Assembly: GCA_965219165.1 (NCBI GenBank)
Contig: CBDCMW010000002.1
Span: 2,852,001 to 2,916,000 of the forward strand
Length of the DNA stretch: 64,000 nucleotides
DNA from: Aldehydirespirator sp965219165
Lineage (GTDB): Bacteria; Actinomycetota; Acidimicrobiia; Acidimicrobiales; Aldehydirespiratoraceae
Direction of reading: 5' to 3'
Position 1 is the stretch's first letter; every line of letters begins with the position of its first letter. The position numbers and the translations under genes were made by a program. Of this stretch, positions 8,423 to 17,204 are shown piece by piece. The notes under the pieces are model-generated. The model was not told the DNA's origin. It made no database searches and was given only the letters and a program-made list of their open reading frames with translations.

Positions 8423-10663
8423 CTAGCTCGAGTTGGGGTTGCGGCCGGGGAAGACCCGGTAGGCCTCGAAGACCGCTTCGAGGGACAGAACGCTCGACAG
8501 CACCGAGTCGAGCTGGGACAGGTCGGCCAGCTCGAACTCGAAGTCCATGCGGGCGATGAAGTCGTCGCCGGTCTCGGCCTTGGCGCTGATAATGCTCAGC
8601 CGGTGCTCGGCCAGCACGTCGGTCACGTCGCGCAGCAAGCCGGGCCGGTCCAGCGCGTGCACCGAGATCGTCGTCGAGAACTTTCCGGCGAAATCGGTGT
8701 CCCACTCCACCTCGATCAGCCGGTCGGTCTGGCCCTCCGCCAGCCCGATGGCGTTGACGCAGTCCGCCCGGTGCACCGACACGCCCCGTCCCCGGGTCAC
8801 GAAGCCCATGATCTCGTCGGGCGGCACCGGCGCGCAGCACTGCGACAGCCGGATGAGGATGTCGTCGAGACCCTCGACGTGCACGCCCACGTCGGAGTCG
8901 CTGCGGAGATGCCCGGTACGCCGTCTCGCGGTAGTGGGCAGTCGGTCACGATCGGCTTTGCCGTCGGCGTCGTCGCCCTGCAGGGCCCGGGCGAAGCGGC
9001 CGGCCACCGAGGCAGCCGACTGGTGGCCCTCCCCTATGGCCAGGAACAGCAGATCGGTGGAGCTGTAGTTGAGCTGCTCGGCGATGGAGTCCAGCAGCTT
9101 GTCCTTCAGCAGGCGCCGGGCGGGGAGGCCCTCGCGTCGCAGCGCCTGGATCAGGTCGTCGCGCCCGTTCTCGATGGCGTCGGCCCGGCGCTCTCGCGAG
9201 TACCACTGCTTGATCTTGTTGGCCGCCCGGCGGCTGGCCACGAACTTCAGCCAGTCCCGGCTCGGCCCCGCGCCCTCAGTGCGGGTGGTGAATATCTCCA
9301 CCACATCGCCCGACAGCAGGCGGCTGTCCAGCGCCACCAGCCGCCCGTTCACCTTGGCGCCGACGCAGGCGTGCCCGACGTCGGTGTGGATGCTGTAAGC
9401 GAAGTCCACCGGCGTGGCCCCCACCGGCAGCTCGATCACCTTCCCCTGAGGCGTGAACACGTACACCTCGTCGGTGTCGAGCTCGATCTTCAGGTTGGAC
9501 ATGAACTCCGCGGGGTCCGATGTCTCCTGCTGCCAGTCGACGATGCGCGACAGCCACGCCATCTCGTCCGACGGCGAAGCGTCCTTGTACTCCCAGTGGG
9601 CGGCCACACCGTGCTCGGCCCGATCGTGCATCGCTCGGGTGCGGATCTGCACCTCCAGCGTCTTGCCCTGCGGCCCCACCACCGTCGTGTGCAGCGACTG
9701 GTAGAGGTTGAACTTGGGCATGGCGATGTAGTCCTTGAAGCGCCCCTGCACCGGCCGCCACGTGGCATGAATCGAGCCGAGCGCCGCGTAGCAGTCCCGC
9801 ACCGAGTCCACCAGCACGCGAATTCCGATGAGGTCGAAGATCTCCTCGAAGGATCGGCCCTTGACCACCATCTTCTCGTAGATCGACCACAGGTGCTTGG
9901 GACGGCCGATGACCTCCGCGGAGATCTCCAGCTCGTCCAGGCGCGACTCCACGTTCCCGAGCACCTGCTCGAGGTAGATGTCGCGCTCGGGGGCTCGCTG
10001 CTGCACCATCTGATCGATCTCGGCATAGCGGCGGGGCTCCAAGGCCGCGAAGGCGAGATCCTCCAGCTGCTGTTTGATGTCCTGCATGCCGAGACGGTGG
10101 GCCAGCGGCGCGTACACGTCGAGGGTCTCGCGCGCGATGTAGTCCTGCTTGAACGCGGGCAGCACCGCGAGGGTGCGCAGGTTGTGCAGCCGGTCGGCCA
10201 GCTTGATGATCAGCACCCTCAGGTCGCGGGCGATGGCCACGATCATCTTTCGAACCGACGCGGCCTGCTGCTGCTCGCGGGTGTCGTAGTGGACCCGGTC
10301 CAGCTTGGTGACCCCGTCCACTATGCGGGTCACCTCTGCGCCGAAGTCGGCCTCGATCGCGGCCAGGGCCACATCGGTGTCCTCCACGGCGTCATGCAAC
10401 AGCGACGCGGCGATCGTCACATCGTCCAGGCCGAGCCGGGCCACGATGGTGGCTACCGCCACCGGATGGCGGATGTAGGGCTCCCCTGACAGCCGCATCT
10501 GGCCCTCATGGGCCTTGGCCGCCACGTCGAAGGCCCGCACGATGAGATCGGGCGACTGGTCGCGGTGGCGCTGGCGGTAGCACTCCAACAGCGGAGCGAC
10601 CTCTGCCGCCGTGGGCCGTCGGGCGCCGCGCCTCCAGGGCAGGACCCGAGTGACAGTGGCCAC
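8423..10663 (-). CDS. rel: Bifunctional (p)ppGpp synthetase/hydrolase (Rel/SpoT family)
   Basis: The 746-residue protein has the four-part long RSH layout. The HD hydrolase domain retains its metal ligands (AHEGQ, HD at 90-91 in SLLHDAVEDT, LADRLHNL). The synthetase domain contains RFKD (308-311), the RXKD form found in bifunctional enzymes, then YQSLHTTVVGPQGK and EVQIRTRAMH. A TGS domain follows at about 398-460 and an ACT domain at the C-terminus (about 660-735). It makes and degrades the stringent-response alarmone. One copy of the interspersed element lies between secF and this gene. Confidence 0.95.
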   Translation of the reverse strand: MATVTRVLPWRRGARRPTAAEVAPLLECYRQRHRDQSPDLIVRAFDVAAKAHEGQMRLSGEPYIRHPVAVATIVARLGLDDVTIAASLLHDAVEDTDVALAAIEADFGAEVTRIVDGVTKLDRVHYDTREQQQAASVRKMIVAIARDLRVLIIKLADRLHNLRTLAVLPAFKQDYIARETLDVYAPLAHRLGMQDIKQQLEDLAFAALEPRRYAEIDQMVQQRAPERDIYLEQVLGNVESRLDELEISAEVIGRPKHLWSIYEKMVVKGRSFEEIFDLIGIRVLVDSVRDCYAALGSIHATWRPVQGRFKDYIAMPKFNLYQSLHTTVVGPQGKTLEVQIRTRAMHDRAEHGVAAHWEYKDASPSDEMAWLSRIVDWQQETSDPAEFMSNLKIELDTDEVYVFTPQGKVIELPVGATPVDFAYSIHTDVGHACVGAKVNGRLVALDSRLLSGDVVEIFTTRTEGAGPSRDWLKFVASRRAANKIKQWYSRERRADAIENGRDDLIQALRREGLPARRLLKDKLLDSIAEQLNYSSTDLLFLAIGEGHQSAASVAGRFARALQGDDADGKADRDRLPTTARRRTGHLRSDSDVGVHVEGLDDILIRLSQCCAPVPPDEIMGFVTRGRGVSVHRADCVNAIGLAEGQTDRLIEVEWDTDFAGKFSTTISVHALDRPGLLRDVTDVLAEHRLSIISAKAETGDDFIARMDFEFELADLSQLDSVLSSVLSLEAVFEAYRVFPGRNPNSS

Positions 10664-10716
10664 CTAGACCGGCTCCCCCTGACCGAAGAGGCCCCGCCGA
10701 CAGGTGCCACCGCCTA

Positions 10717-10836
10717 GCGGTGAAGCACCTTGTTTCCCGCTCTTGTTCGCTGCGCTCACGGGCCGCTCGGGCCACGGCCTCGCTCGGCGCCTCGCGAAGA
10801 TCCTCATGAACTGCTGCCTGTCCGCTCGGCCTCTAA
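10717..10836 (+). repeat. Interspersed element, copy A (secF-rel junction)
   Basis: This is a near-complete copy of a family recurring in the window. In reading order it has GCGGTGAAGC, TTTCCCGCTCTTGTTCGC, the core ACGGGCCGCTCGGGCC and ACGGCCTCGCTC, a variable middle, and the end TCCGCTCGGCCTCTAA. Its CTCTAA end points to the 3' end of secF, about a dozen bases beyond the secF stop. No protein-coding role is evident although all frames are fairly open because of base composition. Confidence 0.85.
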
Positions 10837-10847
10837 GGCCATGGCGA

Positions 10848-11969
10848 TCACCGCTTCTTCTTCTTGCGAGGACGCCGGGGGATGGCGCCCGCCACCGATC
10901 CCGCGGCCGCCCCTGGCCGCCGCGCTGCGGTCGACCGCTTGGCCGCAGCCGCCTCCCCCAAGACCGCATCGTCGGCCGCGACCGTGCGGGTGGCGGCGGC
11001 GCCTGCGCCGCCGCGCAGGCGGATCCTCTCGGCGATCTCTATGTAGGCGGGCTCCCGTTCCTTCATCCTGGCCACCACCGAGGCTGCTACGAACAACGAA
11101 GAGTAGGTGCCCACCACAATGCCCACCAGCAGAGCGATGGCGAACTCCTGCAGTGTGACCGCTCCCAGCACGAACGAGCCGATCACCAGCATCGACGCCA
11201 CCGGCAGCATCGACGTGATCGACGTGTTCACCGAGCGCATCAGCACCTGGTTGAGCGACAGGTTCATCATCTCCGTATAGGTGTAGCGGCCGGTGGCCGA
11301 CACCCGTCCCACTACTTCGCGAATCTTGTCGTACACGACGATGGTGTCGTACAGCGAATAGCCCATGATCGTCAGGAAGGCGATCACCGTGGCCGGGGTG
11401 ACCTCGAACTGGAACAGCGAGTAGAAGCCCACCGACACGATGATGTCATGGGCCACCGCCAGCAGGGCCCCCACGGCCATCTTCCACTCGAGCCTGACCG
11501 CGATGTAGACGGCCACGATGGCGAAGAAGGCGATCAGAGCGGTACGAGCCTTGCGGGTGATCTCGTCGCCCCACGACGGTCCGACAGTGGTCACGCTCAC
11601 GTCGTCTCCGGTGACACCGGCCAGCTCGGCCAAGGCGTCACGGACGCTGTCCACTGCCTCGGCGCCCTCGATGTCGGCCCGCACCCGGATCGTGTCGCCG
11701 CCCACCGTCTGGATCTTGGCGTCGGCCGCGCCGGTGCCCCGCAGAGCGTCGCGGGCCTCGGCAACCGAGACGCCCGGTGCGGGAACCTCCCAGGAGGTGC
11801 CCCCCTCGAACTCGATGCCCAGGTCGACGCCGAGCAGCCCGAAGCTGCCCACGCTCACCACCACCGCCGCGAGCGAGCCCATCAGGGCACCACGCCACAG
11901 CCTCGGGAAGTCGATCTGCTGCTCCCCGCGGTACAAGGAGCCCAGGGTGCGCAACGACCAGCCCGTCAC
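10848..11969 (-). CDS. secF: Protein translocase subunit SecF
   Basis: The 373-residue membrane protein is the partner of SecD in the SecDF complex, which uses proton flow to help pull proteins through SecYEG. It has one N-terminal membrane helix, a periplasmic P1-like domain (GIEFEGGTSWEV), then five helices containing DIIVSVGFYSLF and GYSLYDTIVVYDKIRE, the hallmark SecF segments. The C-terminal tail is long and basic, ending in a lysine run. The start overlaps the secD stop as ATGA. Confidence 0.95.
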   Translation of the reverse strand: MTGWSLRTLGSLYRGEQQIDFPRLWRGALMGSLAAVVVSVGSFGLLGVDLGIEFEGGTSWEVPAPGVSVAEARDALRGTGAADAKIQTVGGDTIRVRADIEGAEAVDSVRDALAELAGVTGDDVSVTTVGPSWGDEITRKARTALIAFFAIVAVYIAVRLEWKMAVGALLAVAHDIIVSVGFYSLFQFEVTPATVIAFLTIMGYSLYDTIVVYDKIREVVGRVSATGRYTYTEMMNLSLNQVLMRSVNTSITSMLPVASMLVIGSFVLGAVTLQEFAIALLVGIVVGTYSSLFVAASVVARMKEREPAYIEIAERIRLRGGAGAAATRTVAADDAVLGEAAAAKRSTAARRPGAAAGSVAGAIPRRPRKKKKR

Positions 11970-13435
11970 GGCGCGGCTCCCGGCTGTTGGGCTCCCTGCT
12001 GGGCTCGCGAAGCCGGAATCCCGAACCGCCCGGGATGGGCGTGCAACCCCGAGCCCCGGGACATCAGGCCGATCAGCGGTCCCATGAAGAAGTACGTCGC
12101 CACCAGGTCGAGGATGGTGGCCAGCCCGAGATACAGGGCGAAGCCCCGCACCTGCCCCACCGTCAACAAGTACAGCACCACCGCGGCGATCAGCGACGCC
12201 AAGTCCGCCTTGACGATGGTGGAGAAGGCCACCGGGAAAGCCCGGTCCACCGCGGAGCGCAGTGTCCGGCCCGAGCGCACGTCCTCCTTGAGATGCTCGA
12301 AGTACACGACGTTGGAGTCCACCGAAACGCCGATGGCGACGATCAGGCCGGTGACGCCGGCCAGCGTCAGCGCCAGCCCCTGCGACTCACCCAGCCAGGC
12401 GATGATGGTCCACAGCAACGCGCCGGACAGGCCGAGGCTGGCGATGGCCACCAGTCCGAGCAGGCGGTAGTAGATCACCAGGTACAGAGACACCAGTCCG
12501 AGCCCGATCAGCCCCGCGATCACACCGGCGGACAGCGCGTCGGTTCCCAGCGACGCCGACACGATCTGGCTCTGCTGGGCCTCCAGCTCCACAGGCAGGG
12601 CGCCGTAGTCGAGCACGAGGGCCACATCGCGGGCCTCCTCCTCGCTGAAGCCCCCCGAGATGGTGATGCTGGAACGCTCGAAGGGCGCGAAGAAGGCGCT
12701 GTCGGCCTGGACGGAGGGCGCGCTCACGACCTCATTGTCCAGCTCTATGGCCACCTGCCCGGTAGGGCACGACGGGACGCGGCGGTGGCATCTGCTGCTC
12801 ACCTCGTTGAACAGGTCGATGCCCTCCGGTCCCGGCTTGAACGTGGGAGCAACGTGCCAGCCGATGAAGGAGTGAAATTGAGCGACGGCTCCTTCGAGAC
12901 CGTCACCGGCAACGGCGGTCGGGCCGAGTTGGTAGCGGAACACGATGTTGCGGTCGTTGTCGTACTGGGGCAGCACCACCTCAGCCTCGGCGGCAACCTC
13001 GCCCTCAGGCAGGGCGAGCGCAGCCAGCAGCGCCTCGTCGCTGCCGGCGTCGGTGAGAGCGCTCTCGGGCACCACGCTGAGCACTGGACGGAAGCGCAGC
13101 TGGGCGGTCTGGCCCACCAGGTCCAGAGCCCGCTGCTGCTCGTCGACGCCGGGGAGCTGAACGAGGATGCTCCCGCCCTGCGTGGAGATCTCAGGCTCGG
13201 CCACGCCCAGGCCGTCGACGCGGTTGCGGATGATCTCAACCGCCACCTCCAACTCTTCGGGCTCTGCGGCGCGGGCCGGCTCCAGCACGACGCTGGCGCC
13301 GCCCTGCAGGTCGAGGCCGAGCAGGGGCTCGTTGCCGGCGACCAGCGTGTAGACCACTCCAGCGACGGCAACGGTGACGATGCCGATCACATAGACGAGC
13401 TTGCGGCGCAAAGACCCTCCCGCTGTCCGGCCCAA
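11966..13435 (-). CDS. secD: Protein translocase subunit SecD
   Basis: The 489-residue SecD has an N-terminal membrane helix, a large external domain beginning GLDLQGGASVVLEP, and a C-terminal six-helix bundle with the proton-path motif GVSVDSNVVYFEHLKED. The external domain is compact, as in other actinobacteria. It lies 24 bases downstream of yajC and overlaps secF by four bases, giving the standard yajC-secD-secF export operon. Confidence 0.95.
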   Translation of the reverse strand: MGRTAGGSLRRKLVYVIGIVTVAVAGVVYTLVAGNEPLLGLDLQGGASVVLEPARAAEPEELEVAVEIIRNRVDGLGVAEPEISTQGGSILVQLPGVDEQQRALDLVGQTAQLRFRPVLSVVPESALTDAGSDEALLAALALPEGEVAAEAEVVLPQYDNDRNIVFRYQLGPTAVAGDGLEGAVAQFHSFIGWHVAPTFKPGPEGIDLFNEVSSRCHRRVPSCPTGQVAIELDNEVVSAPSVQADSAFFAPFERSSITISGGFSEEEARDVALVLDYGALPVELEAQQSQIVSASLGTDALSAGVIAGLIGLGLVSLYLVIYYRLLGLVAIASLGLSGALLWTIIAWLGESQGLALTLAGVTGLIVAIGVSVDSNVVYFEHLKEDVRSGRTLRSAVDRAFPVAFSTIVKADLASLIAAVVLYLLTVGQVRGFALYLGLATILDLVATYFFMGPLIGLMSRGSGLHAHPGRFGIPASRAQQGAQQPGAAP

Positions 13436-13459
13436 CGGCCCTTCAGGAGCGTTCGAGGC

Positions 13460-13768
13460 CTAGCCGCCGTGCGCCGCGTCCTCGTCGGCGTCGTCGTCGT
13501 CGGCGTCCTCGCCCGATGTTCCGGACACGCGGCCGGCTATGGCGTCCCGGGAGATCTTCAGCTCGATCTCCGGAGCCACCTCGAGCCACACCACGGCGTC
13601 CTCGACCTCGGCTACCGCGCCGTGGATGCCGGCACTGGTCACTACCTCGTCTCCGGGCTGAATGGAGCGGACCAGCTCCCGGCGGGCCTTCTCCCGCTTC
13701 TGCTGGGGGCGCAGCAGCAGGTAGTAGAGCGCGCCGAACATGAGGATGATGATGAGGAACTGTTCCAT
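13460..13768 (-). CDS. yajC: Preprotein translocase accessory protein YajC
   Basis: This 102-residue protein has one N-terminal membrane helix (FLIIILMFGALYYLLL) followed by the YajC motif RPQQKREK and a soluble domain with PGDEVVTSAGIHG. YajC associates with SecDF. The last 20 residues are strongly acidic (a run of Asp and Glu) and are not part of the conserved domain. Its place before secD is canonical; tgt ends upstream only nine bases away. Confidence 0.92.
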   Translation of the reverse strand: MEQFLIIILMFGALYYLLLRPQQKREKARRELVRSIQPGDEVVTSAGIHGAVAEVEDAVVWLEVAPEIELKISRDAIAGRVSGTSGEDADDDDADEDAAHGG

Positions 13769-13777
13769 GCCGCGAGC

Positions 13778-14890
13778 TTACGCCCAGACGCGCCCGACGG
13801 CGGCGCGCAACTCCTCGAAGGTCCCGGCCCGCACTGCGGCACGCACCCTGTCCATGAAGCGCAGCAGCCAGGCCAGATTGTGGAGGGTGACGAGCCGGGC
13901 CGCCGTCGGCTCGTGGGTGGCGAGCAGGTGGCGCAGGTAGCCGCGCGACCACCGGCCGGCCGGGCTGTCGGGGAACGAAGGGTCGAGCGGCTCGTCACTG
14001 TTCGCGTGACGGGCCCCGGCGAGGTTGTAGCGGCCCGAGTCGCTCAGCACCGTGCCGTGACGACCGAGACGGGTGGGCAGCACACAGTCGAACATGTCGA
14101 TGCCGCGGGCCACCGCCTCCACGATTCCCACCGGGTCGCCCAGACCCATGAAGTAGCGGGGACTGTCCTCAGGCAATGCCGCGGTGCACGCCTCCAGCAC
14201 AGCCAGCATCTCAGGACGCTCCTCGCCCACCGAGAGCCCGCCCACCGCATACCCGTCGAAGCCGACTTCGACCGTGCGCTCGGCGGACTCGCGCCGCAGC
14301 GCTGGGTCGGCGCCTCCCTGGACGATGCCGAACTGGCACTGGCGCTGGGCTGCGTCCGGGTGGGCCAGGAAGGCGTCGCGGCCCCGGCGGGCCCAAAGGG
14401 CGGTGCGGCGGACGGCTTCGGAAAGGACTGGACGCTCGGCCACCGCGGAGGGGCACACGTCGAGCACCATGGTTATGTCTGCGCCGATGAGCGCCTGTTG
14501 GGCCACCGCGTCCTCGGGAGTGAGCCGGCACTCGGAGCCGTCGTAGACCGACGCGAAGGTGGCGCCGTCGTCGTCCACGGCCGGATCGAGCGAGTAGATC
14601 TGGTATCCGCCGGAATCAGTGAGCACATGGCCCGACCAGCGGGCGAAGCCGTGTATCCCGCCCAGACGGGCGACGGTGGAGGATCCGGGCCTCAGCATCA
14701 GGTGATAGGTGTTGGCCAGCACCACCTCCACACCGAGGGCCTCGAGGTCCGACGAGTCGAGGTGCCGCACCACACCGCGGGTTCCCACCGGCATGAAGCA
14801 CGGAGTGGCGAAACTGCCCCGCGCCGTGGTGACCGTTCCGGTCCGGGCGCCGCCCGCGGCGCTTTCGAGCGTGAAGGTGGCCCCCGTCAT
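13778..14890 (-). CDS. tgt: tRNA-guanine transglycosylase (queuosine pathway), lacking the usual zinc cysteines
   Basis: The 370-residue protein exchanges guanine at the wobble position of GUN-anticodon tRNAs for a queuosine precursor. It keeps the active-site segments LTDSGGYQIYSL, IVQGG, VGGLSVGE and GIDMFDCVLPTR (aspartates at about 265 and 268). The C-terminal zinc site of bacterial Tgt (CxCxxC plus a later His) is broken: at residues 302-314 the sequence is LDPSFPDSPAGRW, with no cysteine, while the histidine in TLHNL remains. I chose the ATG at 14890 because conserved sequence begins there; the open frame continues upstream without family similarity. The next gene upstream is queA, which completes the pathway step order. 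Confidence 0.9.
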   Translation of the reverse strand: MTGATFTLESAAGGARTGTVTTARGSFATPCFMPVGTRGVVRHLDSSDLEALGVEVVLANTYHLMLRPGSSTVARLGGIHGFARWSGHVLTDSGGYQIYSLDPAVDDDGATFASVYDGSECRLTPEDAVAQQALIGADITMVLDVCPSAVAERPVLSEAVRRTALWARRGRDAFLAHPDAAQRQCQFGIVQGGADPALRRESAERTVEVGFDGYAVGGLSVGEERPEMLAVLEACTAALPEDSPRYFMGLGDPVGIVEAVARGIDMFDCVLPTRLGRHGTVLSDSGRYNLAGARHANSDEPLDPSFPDSPAGRWSRGYLRHLLATHEPTAARLVTLHNLAWLLRFMDRVRAAVRAGTFEELRAAVGRVWA

Positions 14891-14907
14891 GGCGCTCCGG
14901 CGTCGAC

Positions 14908-14951
14908 ATTGGTGACGAAACTGCCCTCCCAGGCCCATTTCTGCCACCAAT
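14908..14951. repeat. Imperfect palindrome upstream of tgt, similar in design to the hisS-aspS repeat
   Basis: Arms ATTGGTG (14908-14914) and CACCAAT (14945-14951) enclose a GC-rich centre. The overall design, and short matches such as GAAATTGG on the minus strand, resemble the 72-bp units at 6877-7080. It sits between queA and tgt, where it would form a hairpin just before the tgt start. Common origin with the tandem repeat is uncertain. Confidence 0.45.
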
Positions 14952-14993
14952 TTCGCAGCAGCCCCGCCCGGCTGGCGCTGGCCAACGCTGCCA

Positions 14994-16058
14994 TCACGAC
15001 GCTCCGGCGACGTATCCGGCCGGCTCGGAGCGCGCCACGAACATGGCGTCACCGAAGGACAGGAACCGGTAGCCGTGCTCGAGAGCGGCGCTGTAGAGCA
15101 TTCGCCAGCGAGGTCCGATGAAGGCGTCGAGCAGGCACAGCAGGGTGGAGCGCGGCAGGTGATAGTTCGTCATGAGCGCGTCGACGACGCGCCACTCATA
15201 GGGCCTGCGGATGAACAGGCTGGTGCGACCGGACGCCTCACCGGTCGCAGCCCAGGCCTCCAGGCACCGCACCACGGTGGTTCCCACGGCCACGACCCGT
15301 TCGGCTCGGCCCAGCGCGTGCTGCACGTCGGCAGGAACGCAGTACTGCTCGGTGTGCATGTCGTGGTCGTCTAGACGGGCCGCGGTGATGGGGCGGAAGG
15401 TGTCGAGGCCGACAGCCAACTCGACCGACACCACCTTCGCACCCGTGGCTCGCACGCGGCCCAGAAGCTCCGCGGTGAGGTGCAGGCCCGCGGTCGGAGC
15501 CGCGGCTGAGATGGGACGCCGGCCGTACACGGTCTGGTAGCGCTCGGGGTCGTCGATGCCGACCGTGATGTAGGGCGGCAGCGGCACGACGCCGATCTCG
15601 TCCAGCACATGCAGCAGCGGCCGGCCCCCGGTGTGGACCCGGACCAGTCGCCGGCCCTCCCCGAGATCGTCGCGGATCTCCACACTCGCCTGGCTGGCGG
15701 CCGTGTCCGGTGCCACCACTTCCCCGGGCTTCAGGCGGCGGGACGGGCGTACCAGCGCCTCCCAGTCGCCGTCGTCGCGCTCGTGCAGCAGCAGCACCTC
15801 CACCGCACCCCCGGTGGCCCGTCGCATCCGCAGGCGAGCCGGCAGCACGCGGGTGTCGTTCACGACAACGACATCGCCGGGGCCCAGCAGCTCGGGAAGA
15901 TCGCTGACCCGGCGATGCGAGATGCCGTCGTCGCCGTCCACCAGCAGCCGGGCCTGGTCGCGTCGTGGCGACGGCGACTGGGCAATGACGCCGGGAGGGA
16001 GATCGTATTCCAGGTCGGCGGGTGTGGCCGGTGGTGCCGTCGCGGCAGTGGCGGGCAT
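14994..16058 (-). CDS. queA: S-adenosylmethionine:tRNA ribosyltransferase-isomerase
   Basis: QueA transfers and isomerises the ribosyl part of S-adenosylmethionine to 7-aminomethyl-deazaguanine in tRNA, giving epoxyqueuosine. The 354-residue protein has the family start (YDLPPGVIAQ, RRDQARLLV), VVVNDTRVLPARL, the SAM-related PTAGLHLT segment, and the C-terminal TNYHLPRSTLLCL and FGDAMF motifs. It lies 15 bases downstream of ruvB and is followed by tgt, so the two queuosine enzymes are adjacent inside the ruv-sec block. Confidence 0.94.
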   Translation of the reverse strand: MPATAATAPPATPADLEYDLPPGVIAQSPSPRRDQARLLVDGDDGISHRRVSDLPELLGPGDVVVVNDTRVLPARLRMRRATGGAVEVLLLHERDDGDWEALVRPSRRLKPGEVVAPDTAASQASVEIRDDLGEGRRLVRVHTGGRPLLHVLDEIGVVPLPPYITVGIDDPERYQTVYGRRPISAAAPTAGLHLTAELLGRVRATGAKVVSVELAVGLDTFRPITAARLDDHDMHTEQYCVPADVQHALGRAERVVAVGTTVVRCLEAWAATGEASGRTSLFIRRPYEWRVVDALMTNYHLPRSTLLCLLDAFIGPRWRMLYSAALEHGYRFLSFGDAMFVARSEPAGYVAGAS

Positions 16059-16073
16059 CGGCGCCGGCGAGGC

Positions 16074-17177
16074 TCAGACGAACAGGCCCGGCTGGGTGGC
16101 CGGGTCAGACTGAGGCGCCTCCAAGCCGAGGTGCGCCCAAGCCGCGGCCATGGCCACCCTGCCCCTTGGCGTGCGCATCAGCAGGCCCTGCTGTATCAGG
16201 TACGGCTCGTAGACGTCCTCGACCGTCTCGGTCGGCTCGCTGACCGCGATAGCCAGGGTGGACAGCCCTACGGGACCACCGCCGAAGTTGCCGCACAGAG
16301 CCTCCAGCACGGCGCGGGAGGCCCGGTCCAGTCCCAGCTCGTCGACTCCGAAGAAGGTCAGACCGTCGGTGGCGACCGTCGAGTCGACTCGGCCGTCGCG
16401 GTGCACCTCGGAGAAGTCGCGCACTTGACGCAGCAGGCGGTTGGCGATGCGGGGCGTGCCCCGGGCCCGCCGAGCGATCTCAGCGGCGCCGGCGGTGTCG
16501 ATGCCCACATCGAGGATCCCCGCGGTGCGCTCCACGATCGACACCAGGTCCTCGACGGTGTAGAACTCGAGCCTGGCCACCAGCCCGAAGCGGTCGCGCA
16601 GTGGTCCGGTGATGAGGCCGGTGCGGGTGGTGGCGCCGACCAGGGTGAACGGCGCCAAGTCCAGGGGTATGGAGCGGGCCGCGGGGCCCTTGCCCAGCAC
16701 GATGTCGATGCGGAAGTCCTCCATGGCCGGATAGAACACCTCTTCGACGGGCCGGGGCAGGCGGTGGATCTCGTCGATGAACAGCACGTCGCCGGGCTCC
16801 AGCTTGGTGAGCATGGCCGCTAGATCACCGGCCCGCTCCAGGGCGGGCCCGGACGTGGTCTGGAGATGGGCGCCAAGCTCGTTGGCCACAATGTGGGCCA
16901 GGGTTGTCTTGCCAAGGCCCGGCGGGCCGGCGAACAGCAGATGGTCGACCGGCTCTCGGCGCTTGCGCGCCGCGCCGAGCAGCACATCGAGGTGTCCCTT
17001 GAGTTCGCTCTGGCCGACGAACTCGTCCAGGCTGCGGGGCCTGAGGGCGGCTTCGCCGAGACGGTCGCCGGGCAGCGGACCCGGCGACAGCAGTCCTGCG
17101 CTGTCAGCCTCCGGCGGCTCCGCGGCAGCAGACGCGACTTCGCCTGACGGCCGGGCCAGCATCTCGGAGCGGGACAT
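16074..17177 (-). CDS. ruvB: Holliday junction branch migration ATPase RuvB
   Basis: The 367-residue AAA+ motor drives branch migration with RuvA. It has LRPRSLDEFVGQ, Walker A AGPPGLGKTT, Walker B DVLFIDEIHRL, the family's GKGPAARSIPLDLAPFT loop, sensor 1 GATTRTG, and the C-terminal winged-helix DNA-binding domain (CGNFGGGPVGLSTLA). It ends about 30 residues after the last conserved segment. It lies 27 bases downstream of ruvA in the order ruvC-ruvA-ruvB. Confidence 0.96.
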   Translation of the reverse strand: MSRSEMLARPSGEVASAAAEPPEADSAGLLSPGPLPGDRLGEAALRPRSLDEFVGQSELKGHLDVLLGAARKRREPVDHLLFAGPPGLGKTTLAHIVANELGAHLQTTSGPALERAGDLAAMLTKLEPGDVLFIDEIHRLPRPVEEVFYPAMEDFRIDIVLGKGPAARSIPLDLAPFTLVGATTRTGLITGPLRDRFGLVARLEFYTVEDLVSIVERTAGILDVGIDTAGAAEIARRARGTPRIANRLLRQVRDFSEVHRDGRVDSTVATDGLTFFGVDELGLDRASRAVLEALCGNFGGGPVGLSTLAIAVSEPTETVEDVYEPYLIQQGLLMRTPRGRVAMAAAWAHLGLEAPQSDPATQPGLFV

Positions 17178-17204
17178 GCTCGACGACCCTACGCGCTCCG
17201 CCGC

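Noticed and set aside
10733..10835. A conserved small protein coded by the interspersed element (peptides such as FAALTGRSGHGLA in several copies)
   Set aside because: All frames are open in some copy, no frame has a consistent start, stop and ribosome site, and changes between copies do not follow codon third positions, so similarity is at the DNA level.
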